From DATBHZ01 sp036557185 (lineage in GTDB: Bacteria; Actinomycetota; Acidimicrobiia; IMCC26256; JAENVU01): 44,106 nucleotides of DNA. A program made the position numbers and the translations under genes. The stretch is from positions 1-44,106 of the forward strand of contig DATBHZ010000144.1 in assembly GCA_036557185.1 (NCBI GenBank), written 5' to 3'. The notes below the pieces were generated by a model. The model was not told where the DNA came from. It worked only from the letters and a program-made list of their open reading frames with translations, and searched no databases. Positions 38,854 through 44,106 of the stretch are shown one piece after another. The stretch's first letter is position 1. Every line of letters starts with the position of its first letter.

Positions 38854-39510
38854 ATGACACTGTCGCTCGGCGCCACAGCACCCGACTTCGAAGCCGAGAC
38901 CACCGAAGGCCCGATCAAATTCCACGACTGGATCGGCGATTCGTGGGCCCTGTTGTTCTCTCACCCGAAGGACTACACGCCGGTCTGCACCACGGAGCTC
39001 GGCTACGTCGCCAAGATCAAGCCCGAGTTCGACCGCCGCGGCGTGAAGGTCATCGGCCTCTCGGTCGACTCGGTCCCCGACCACGAGGGTTGGGCCAAGG
39101 ACATCGAGGAGACCCAGGGCGCCCGCCCGAACTACCCGATGATCGGCGACACCGACTTCAAGATCTCGAAGCTCTACGAGATGCTCCCCGAGAGCACGAG
39201 CGGCGACGTGAAGAAGCGGACACCCGCCGACAACCAGACCGTCCGCAACGTGTTCGTCATCGGCCCGGACAAGAAGATCAAGATGGTCCTCGTCTATCCG
39301 ATGAGCACGGGCCGCAACTTCGACGAGGTGCTTCGGGTGATCGACTCGTTGCAGCTCACGGCGAAGAGCAAGGTGTCGACGCCCGTGAACTGGAAGCAAG
39401 GCGAGGACGTCATCATCTCGGGCTCGGTCTCGAACGACGAGGCGAAGGAGCTCTTCGGAGACTGGAAGTCGCCGAAGCCTTACATCCGCATCGTGCCGCA
39501 GCCGCGCTGA
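38854..39510 (+). CDS. 1-Cys peroxiredoxin (Prx6-type)
   Basis: A 218-residue peroxiredoxin of the Prx6/1-Cys class. The catalytic Cys45 is in P-V-C-T-T-E-L; Thr42 and the downstream Arg in V-R-N-V-F-V complete the peroxide site. No second Cys is visible in the C-terminal part, which carries the V-N-W-K-Q-G-E-D-V-I-I motif of this class. It reduces hydroperoxides in the cytoplasm. GGAGGA about 8 bases before ATG 38854. It is separated from arsC by a terminator-like hairpin, so co-regulation with arsenic genes is possible but unproven; oxidative stress accompanies arsenic exposure. Confidence 0.94.
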   Translation: MTLSLGATAPDFEAETTEGPIKFHDWIGDSWALLFSHPKDYTPVCTTELGYVAKIKPEFDRRGVKVIGLSVDSVPDHEGWAKDIEETQGARPNYPMIGDTDFKISKLYEMLPESTSGDVKKRTPADNQTVRNVFVIGPDKKIKMVLVYPMSTGRNFDEVLRVIDSLQLTAKSKVSTPVNWKQGEDVIISGSVSNDEAKELFGDWKSPKPYIRIVPQPR

Positions 39511-39527
39511 CCGACGCTCTCAGTCGG
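39511..39527. terminator. Possible weak bidirectional terminator
   Basis: CCGAC-N7-GTCGG starts right after the peroxiredoxin stop and extends into the end of the convergent DUF2461 gene. Five pairs and no T-run. Confidence 0.25.
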
Positions 39528-40203
39528 GTTCCGGTGGCGCGATCGTGCTCGGGCCGACGTGTCGGTCGAGCCACCGGTTCACCGGCGCGGCATCGCGCCA
39601 CGCATCCGTGATCCGGCCGAGTGCCTTGGCGGTGTGCAGCCAGGCCGGCGCACCGAATGCTCGTCCGACGTGGATGCCCTTCATCCGCAACAGCTCGACG
39701 CGCGGATGGTCCGCGGGCATGCCCCGCGGGGCGCGCTGCAACGACTCGCGCGCGGCCACCTCGTAGCGCTGCTTGCGCAACGCGGCAACTGCGCTGGCCA
39801 GCTTCCGCCCACTCCGGTCGTCGTCGACCGCGGCGCGGAACCGCTCGAGCTGGTCGGGCATGAGGTGGTAGTACCCCGAGCCTGCGTAGAGCCCCTCGGA
39901 CGACATCTGGACGTAGAAGGACGCGCCGCCCTCGCTCTCGGTGACCGCGGCGGCGGCCGTCTTGTACGGGCTCTTGTCCTTCGCGAAGCGCACGTCGCGG
40001 TTGGGGCGGAACACGTGCAGCGGACCGAACTCCTTCTCGATCTCTCCGGACAGCGCGAGCAAAGGCACCTTCACACACTCGTCGTAGACCGCTTTGTGCG
40101 CCTGCCAGTACGCCTTCGAATTGTCGGCCTCGAGCCCGACGTAGAAATCGAGGGCATCCTTCGGCCAGCCCTTGAAGCCCACCGGGCGTGCAGACGGGCT
40201 CAT
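39520..40203 (-). CDS. DUF2461 family protein
   Basis: A 227-residue DUF2461 (TIGR02453) protein. The N-terminus F-K-G-W-P-K-D-A-L-D-F-Y-V-G-L at about 9-23, the central F-R-P-N-R-D-V-R-F-A-K-D-K-S-P-Y-K-T motif at about 65-82 and F-Y-V-Q-M-S-S-E-G-L-Y-A-G-S-G-Y-Y at about 96-112 are the conserved blocks. The family has no known reaction. ATG at 40203 overlaps the upstream LigD-type polymerase gene by 4 bases, so both are on one transcript. The pairing suggests a role with nucleic acids, but that is context inference only. Confidence 0.88.
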   Translation of the reverse strand: MSPSARPVGFKGWPKDALDFYVGLEADNSKAYWQAHKAVYDECVKVPLLALSGEIEKEFGPLHVFRPNRDVRFAKDKSPYKTAAAAVTESEGGASFYVQMSSEGLYAGSGYYHLMPDQLERFRAAVDDDRSGRKLASAVAALRKQRYEVAARESLQRAPRGMPADHPRVELLRMKGIHVGRAFGAPAWLHTAKALGRITDAWRDAAPVNRWLDRHVGPSTIAPPEPD

Positions 40204-41216
40204 CGGCTCGGCTTCTTCGCACGACTGGGCGCGACCCGCGGCGGTTCGCTGGGCATCTTCGGGTACACGGGAGGCCACGGCGCGTCCTGCAACCCGTTGG
40301 CCATGTCCCGCTCGTACAACGCGAGCAACGGCTCGAGGGATTGCGGCGCGCGGTCGATGTCGGCCCACGGGTCACCCTGCTCCGCGACGCGTGCAGGAAC
40401 CGAGGCGATCGTCTGCGCATCCGGATCGATCGTGTCGAGCTCGTCCCATGTGAACGGAGTGGAGACCTGCGCGCCCGGACGCGGCCGCACGCTCCACGCG
40501 CCGAACACCGTCTTGTGCGGCGCGTTCTGGTTGAAATCGATGAAGATGCGCTCGCCGCGTTCTTCCTTCCACCACGCATCGGTCACGACGTCGGGATGAC
40601 GGCGTGCGAGCTCGCGCGCGAACGCGACCGCGGCGGCTCGCACCTGGAAAGGGTCCCAACGTGGTGCGAGCCGAACGTAGACGTGGATACCGTGCTTGCC
40701 GGTCGTCTTCGGGAACCCGACCAGACCGAGCTCGCGCAGCAATGTGTCCACGAGATGCGCGACGGCGCGGGCGTCGTCGAAGTCGGTGCCGGGCTGGGGA
40801 TCGATGTCGATGCGGAGCTCGTCGGCGTGTTCGGGATCGTCGGCGCGCGCGGGCCATACGTGAAAGCCGAGACAGCCGAGGTTCACCGCCCACGCGACGT
40901 GGGCAAGGTCTTCGATCACCAGCGCACGTGAGGTCGTGCCATTGGGCGTCGACACGACGGTCGTGGTGAGCCAGTCGGGCGCGTTGTCCGGAACCCTCTT
41001 CTGGAAGAACGAATTTCCACCGACGCCGCGCGGATAGCGCTCCATGAGCACCGGCCGCCCGCCCATCGCGCGCATCACGGGCTCCGTCATCGCAAGGTAG
41101 TAGTTGACGAGATCGAGCTTGGTCTCGCCGCGCTCCGGGAACAGCACCTTGGCCGGACTGGTGATGCGGGCGGGATGCCCGTCGATATCGAGCTCGATCG
41201 CGTCGTCACGCGCCAC
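40200..41216 (-). CDS. Stand-alone LigD-type polymerase (primase-polymerase, PolDom)
   Basis: A 338-residue archaeo-eukaryotic primase fold protein matching the polymerase domain of LigD. The metal-binding acidic pair I-D-I-D at 136-139, S/T-G-K-H-G with the catalytic His at about 172-177 and the third Asp227 in I-F-I-D-F-N-Q-N are all present, so it is probably an active DNA/RNA polymerase with terminal and gap-filling activity. The protein stops after the polymerase domain: no ligase and no phosphoesterase domain are fused. GTG at 41216 is the start; further upstream is unconserved and runs into the divergent YjbR-like gene. Repair by end joining would need Ku and a ligase from elsewhere. 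Confidence 0.92.
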   Translation of the reverse strand: MARDDAIELDIDGHPARITSPAKVLFPERGETKLDLVNYYLAMTEPVMRAMGGRPVLMERYPRGVGGNSFFQKRVPDNAPDWLTTTVVSTPNGTTSRALVIEDLAHVAWAVNLGCLGFHVWPARADDPEHADELRIDIDPQPGTDFDDARAVAHLVDTLLRELGLVGFPKTTGKHGIHVYVRLAPRWDPFQVRAAAVAFARELARRHPDVVTDAWWKEERGERIFIDFNQNAPHKTVFGAWSVRPRPGAQVSTPFTWDELDTIDPDAQTIASVPARVAEQGDPWADIDRAPQSLEPLLALYERDMANGLQDAPWPPVYPKMPSEPPRVAPSRAKKPSR

Positions 41217-41241
41217 GGGTTTGGACCCTAATCTCAACGAC

Positions 41242-41610
41242 GTGCCACGCAGGACGCCGCTCAATCGGCTACGCGAGGTGTGCGTCGCCCTACCCGAGGC
41301 CACAGAGCGGTTGAGTCACGGTTCGCCCGCATGGTTCGTTGCCGGAAAGAAGACGTTCGTGATGTACGTCGACGACCATCATGGCGACGGCATCCTGGGC
41401 TTCTGGTGCGCGGCGCCGCCCGGCGTCCAGCAGGAGCTCGTGAACGAGGAGCCGCAGCGATTCTTCCGTCCTCCCTACGTCGGCGGACGTGGGTGGCTCG
41501 GCGTACGTCTCGACCGCAGCCCGGACTGGGCGGAGATCGCGGAGATCGTCGAGGACGCCTACCGCACCGTCGCATCGCCGAAGTACGTGAAGCTGCTCGA
41601 TGCGAGGTGA
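41242..41610 (+). CDS. MmcQ/YjbR family protein
   Basis: A 122-residue MmcQ/YjbR-like protein with the family's L-P-E-A-T-E-R-L-S-H-G-S-P-A-W-F-V-A-G-K-K-T-F at about 17-39, a short D-D-H-H-G-D-G segment and F-F-R-P-P-Y-V-G-G-R-G-W-L-G-V at about 74-88. The family adopts a cyclin-like double-stranded DNA-binding-like fold and its role is unknown. Start GTG at 41242. It diverges from the polymerase gene across only 25 bases, too short for two independent promoters, so the two may be regulated together. Length is normal. Confidence 0.87.
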   Translation: MPRRTPLNRLREVCVALPEATERLSHGSPAWFVAGKKTFVMYVDDHHGDGILGFWCAAPPGVQQELVNEEPQRFFRPPYVGGRGWLGVRLDRSPDWAEIAEIVEDAYRTVASPKYVKLLDAR

Positions 41611-41696
41611 GGGCCAAGTTTGCACGCCGCGTCATGAGCGTACGGAGCGGCTGGAGCGGGTAGCACGAATGCGGAAGACGCTCGAAGGAGGACGCC

Positions 41697-42230
41697 GTGG
41701 ATGATCCACTCGTGCTGTATCGCCGTGCGAGCAGCTGGAGCGCAGAGAAGGTGGCGGGCGCGGCACAGAACCTCGATGCCCCGACGCCGTGCGACGACTG
41801 GGATGTGCGCGCTCTGCTGAACCACATGATCCAGACCCAGGAGTACTTCGCCGGCGCCGCGCAGGGAAAGGACGTGTCGCTGACACCGGACCCTCCCTCG
41901 CTCATCGGCGACGACCCTGTCGCGGCCTTCGAACGCGCTCGCGGCGACGTCCTGGACGTGTTCTCGCGGCCTGGCGTCGTGGAGAAGACGGGGCCGTCGC
42001 TCGGGATTGCGTTCAGCGACGCGTTGTTGCACGGCTGGGACACCGCAGTCGCGACGCAACAGGACACGACCATGCCCGACGGGCTCGCAGAGGCGGCCTA
42101 CGAGATGATCTACGGGCGGTTCACCGACGAGCAGCGCAAGGGCGTCTTCAAGCCCGCGATCGAAACACCCGCGGACGCCTCGCCACAACAAAAGCTGCTC
42201 GCGTACACCGGGCGCGACCCAAAGAGGTAA
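41697..42230 (+). CDS. TIGR03086-type metal-binding protein (DinB/maleylpyruvate isomerase-like)
   Basis: A 177-residue four-helix-bundle protein of the TIGR03086 subgroup, common in actinobacteria. T-P-C-D-D-W-D-V-R-A-L-L-N-H-M at about 30-44 and D-A-L-L-H-G-W-D-T-A at about 108-117 carry the His residues that would bind the metal, and the early Y-R-R-A-S-S-W-S is typical. The DinB-like superfamily includes mycothiol-dependent enzymes such as maleylpyruvate isomerase, so a thiol-transfer role is possible. GTG at 41697 has AAGGAGG 6 bases upstream, a very clear start. It is a single gene between YjbR and the convergent acyl-CoA dehydrogenase. Confidence 0.85.
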   Translation: MDDPLVLYRRASSWSAEKVAGAAQNLDAPTPCDDWDVRALLNHMIQTQEYFAGAAQGKDVSLTPDPPSLIGDDPVAAFERARGDVLDVFSRPGVVEKTGPSLGIAFSDALLHGWDTAVATQQDTTMPDGLAEAAYEMIYGRFTDEQRKGVFKPAIETPADASPQQKLLAYTGRDPKR

Positions 42231-42240
42231 CCGGCCGCTG

Positions 42241-43521
42241 TCACGCGCGGCGAGCGATGTACTTCGCGTACCCCTCCGCCAACGAGCGGAGCTCCGGGTC
42301 GGCTTCGAACCGCGGCTCGAACTTCTTCCACGCCTCGGCGCGCTTCGCCGGGAAGTACTCCGTCGGCCAGTAGCCCTCGTGCGGTCGGTAGCCCTTGAGG
42401 ACGTTGCGCGCGACGGTCGCCTTGTGGACCTCGTCGACACCGTCCGCGATCCCCATCGTCGGGGCGCCGGCATACATCGCCTGCAGTGGTGTGAGGTTCG
42501 TCGTGCCCAACGAGCCCAGGATGTGGAGCGCATTGAACGAGACGTCGCGCAACACCTTCGCCATGGTGTACTTCACGGCCGCGATGTCGGTGCGCGTCGC
42601 CTGCGTGCTCGAGTTGTCGATCTTCCACGCGGTCTCGAGCACGAACAAGCGAAGCATCCTGATCTGCGCATAAGAGTCCGCGATCTTCTCCTGCACCATC
42701 TGGTGGTCCGCGATGATCTTGCCGTGCGACTCGCGGCTCAGCGCGCGTTCGCACATCATGTCGAACGCGAGCTTGCACTGCGCGATGGTGCGCATCGCGT
42801 GATGGATGCGGCCGCCGCCCAGCCGACGCTGCGCGAGCACCTTTGCCCCGTCTTCCGGCCCGAGCAGGTGGTCGAGAGGGACGCGGACGTCGTTGTAGAT
42901 GATGTGGTTGTGGTTGCGCGGCTCGGGCATGATCTCGACGCCGGGCGTCTCGCGGGGCACCACGAACATGCCGTTCGTGCACATCACGAAGAGGATGTCG
43001 GCGACGCGTCCGGCGCTCGTGAACCACTTCTCACCGTTGATGACCCACTCGTCACCGTCGCGCACCGCGTGCGTCTTGAAGAGGTTCGGGTCGGAGCCAC
43101 CCTGCGGCTCGGTCATCGAATACGCCGACCAGATCCTCTGGTCGAGCATCGGCTCCAACCAGCGCTTCTTCTGCTCGTCCGTGCCGTACGCAGCGAGCAT
43201 CTCCATGTTGCCGGTGTCGGGCGCGGCAGCGCCGAACATCTGCGGTGCCGACGGGTACCGGCCGAGAATCTCGTTCAGGAGCGCGAGCTTCAGCTGCCCG
43301 TAGCCCGGCCCGCCGAGATCGGCATCGAGGAAGATCGCCCACAGGCCTTGATCCTTGATCTGGTCCTGCAAGCCCTTCACGAGCGCTGTGATCTTCGGAT
43401 CGGGTGACCGCACCGCGTACGGAAACACGAAGTCGAGGGGCTCGACCTCCTCGCGGCAGAACTCGTCCACCCAGTCGAGCTTCTTCTGGAACTCCGGTTC
43501 GGTCGAGAAGTCCCACGCCAT
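42241..43521 (-). CDS. Acyl-CoA dehydrogenase
   Basis: A 426-residue acyl-CoA dehydrogenase of the longer type resembling the ACAD10/11-like group. The N-terminal domain reads F-C-R-E-E-V-E-P-L-D; the middle domain has S-M-T-E-P-Q-G-G-S-D-P at about 138-148 and V-I-N-G-E-K-W-F-T-S at about 160-169; the C-terminal domain has G-V-D-E-V-H-K at about 370-376. These fit FAD and substrate-binding positions, so activity is likely. It differs from the FadE-type enzyme at 27357 in length and C-terminal motif, so the two act on different CoA esters. Follows a TetR gene on the same strand across 122 bases. Confidence 0.94.
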   Translation of the reverse strand: MAWDFSTEPEFQKKLDWVDEFCREEVEPLDFVFPYAVRSPDPKITALVKGLQDQIKDQGLWAIFLDADLGGPGYGQLKLALLNEILGRYPSAPQMFGAAAPDTGNMEMLAAYGTDEQKKRWLEPMLDQRIWSAYSMTEPQGGSDPNLFKTHAVRDGDEWVINGEKWFTSAGRVADILFVMCTNGMFVVPRETPGVEIMPEPRNHNHIIYNDVRVPLDHLLGPEDGAKVLAQRRLGGGRIHHAMRTIAQCKLAFDMMCERALSRESHGKIIADHQMVQEKIADSYAQIRMLRLFVLETAWKIDNSSTQATRTDIAAVKYTMAKVLRDVSFNALHILGSLGTTNLTPLQAMYAGAPTMGIADGVDEVHKATVARNVLKGYRPHEGYWPTEYFPAKRAEAWKKFEPRFEADPELRSLAEGYAKYIARRA

Positions 43522-43564
43522 CAGCTCATCCTCGTCGTCGGCATCACCGAGAGTCTGCCTCGTC

Positions 43565-43580
43565 GGCGAGGCGCCTCACC
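43565..43580. promoter_or_regulatory. Palindrome upstream of acyl-CoA dehydrogenase
   Basis: GG-N-GAGGCGCCTC-N-CC, 14 of 16 positions symmetric, 44 bases upstream of the dehydrogenase start. It is a possible binding site for the TetR regulator encoded just behind it, or alternatively part of that gene's terminator. Confidence 0.4.
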
Positions 43581-43643
43581 ACGCAGCGAGCCTCGAGTCC
43601 CCCGCCGGGCCTGTTCACTGCCCCTGAGACCGCTCGCCGGCAG

Positions 43644-44106
43644 TCAGTCAACAGGCGCGAGGAGCTGTTCGACGAGCGTTTCGCTCAGCCACTGGGCGCA
43701 TTGCGCGGTGTCCCACCCGAGCACGCTGCGTTGGAGGAGAGCGACGTCGATGCTGCCGATGCTCCACGCGGTGTCTGCGCTCCGCTCGTGCGGGTGACGC
43801 AGGGACTGTTCGGGGATCATGCGGATCAGTGTCCCGAAGGTCTCGCGGCGGCGGCGATGGGCCGCGACGAGATTGGACGCGACCTTCGGGTCGATGGCAG
43901 CTGCCTCACGGTAGGCAATCCAGACCGGGGCGAGACGTTCCAACGTCCCCGAGATCAAGCTCGCAAACATCTGCACTTGGCGTACAGGATCTGATTCGTC
44001 GGCGACCGCTGCGAACACGGGTCGGTCGACCAGCATCACGTCTTCGTCGTCGCCGGCAACGGCGAGATCCGCCACCAGGTGCAGCAGGTCGGCCTTGCTC
44101 TTCCCC
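43644..44106 (-). CDS. TetR family regulator, N-terminus outside window
   Basis: The C-terminal 153 residues of a TetR regulator; the frame stays open to the window end, so the start is missing. The visible beginning, G-K-S-K-A-D-L-L-H-L-V-A-D-L-A, is the end of the DNA-binding domain, where TetR proteins read G-x-K-x-x-L-x-x-L-V. The remaining helices (D-P-V-R-Q-V-Q-M-F-A-S-L-I-S-G-T, then L-I-R-M-I-P-E-Q-S-L) are the ligand domain. An in-frame GTG at 44075 would give a protein without the DNA-binding helix, so it is rejected. It precedes the acyl-CoA dehydrogenase on the same strand and may control it. Confidence 0.85.
   Translation of the reverse strand, partial: GKSKADLLHLVADLAVAGDDEDVMLVDRPVFAAVADESDPVRQVQMFASLISGTLERLAPVWIAYREAAAIDPKVASNLVAAHRRRRETFGTLIRMIPEQSLRHPHERSADTAWSIGSIDVALLQRSVLGWDTAQCAQWLSETLVEQLLAPVD

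Noticed and set aside
1..44106. CRISPR arrays, tRNA or rRNA genes, insertion sequences, phage genes
   Set aside because: No regularly spaced repeats, cloverleaf-like segments, transposase motifs or terminal repeats were seen on reading either strand; a tRNA scan was not possible.

Overview
The window is very G+C-rich, packed with genes (no gap over about 210 bases), uses many GTG starts, and its genes repeatedly overlap by 4 bases (ATGA or GTGA). The protein set includes cytochromes P450, FadE-type acyl-CoA dehydrogenases, a TIGR03086-type protein, a YtrA-type GntR regulator, a LigD-type polymerase and many TetR regulators. This points to a heterotrophic soil or water actinobacterium, perhaps of the Acidimicrobiia; that lineage guess is inference. 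I see no tRNA, rRNA, CRISPR array, insertion sequence or phage gene, so this looks like ordinary chromosome rich in accessory metabolism.

Layout. (1) 1-3544, minus strand: a sugar-nucleotide and glycan operon of a GtrA-like membrane protein, UDP-sulfoquinovose synthase (sqdB), an extended SDR epimerase/dehydratase and a family 2 glycosyltransferase cut by the window edge. (2) 3667-10855: a VOC protein, a membrane protein, an alpha/beta hydrolase, a DegV lipid-binding protein, a PlsY-like acyltransferase coupled to an MFS transporter, then a minus-strand unit of small protein, lipoprotein and SnoaL-like protein, a DUF488 protein and an HPP membrane protein. (3) 10843-13877: an amidohydrolase divergent from a hydrolase and aldose-epimerase pair. 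(4) 13919-19063: two convergent ABC exporter loci, one under a YtrA-type GntR regulator and one divergent from a TetR regulator, each with a strong palindromic operator candidate. (5) 19142-24169: a membrane protein, a GH4 glycosidase, two methyltransferases, a CMD-like protein and a flavin/PNPOx-like protein. (6) 24184-33194: a catabolic locus in which a TetR-SDR pair diverges from a tightly coupled operon of aldehyde dehydrogenase, acyl-CoA dehydrogenase, P450, aldo/keto reductase, SDR and amidohydrolase. (7) 33216-36685: a coupled P450 and epoxide hydrolase pair divergent from a secreted SGNH hydrolase, with a 22-bp palindrome between them. (8) 36697-38755: an arsenic locus with ArsR divergent from an ArsI/CadI-like protein, an aquaporin-type channel and an ArsC reductase. 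(9) 38854-44106: a 1-Cys peroxiredoxin, a DUF2461 protein coupled to a stand-alone LigD-type polymerase, a YjbR protein, a TIGR03086 protein, an acyl-CoA dehydrogenase and a partial TetR regulator.

How the genes work together. Regions 6, 7 and 9 look like oxidative breakdown of hydrophobic, probably cyclic or terpenoid, carbon compounds through CoA esters; the substrate cannot be read from sequence. Region 8 is a detoxification module in which ArsC would make arsenite and the channel would let it leave the cell. Region 1 joins UDP-sulfoquinovose synthesis to GtrA/GtrB-like parts, suggesting a lipid-carrier-linked sulfosugar decoration. That combination, the pump-free ars operon, the PlsY-like/MFS pair and the operator palindromes are the observations most worth following.
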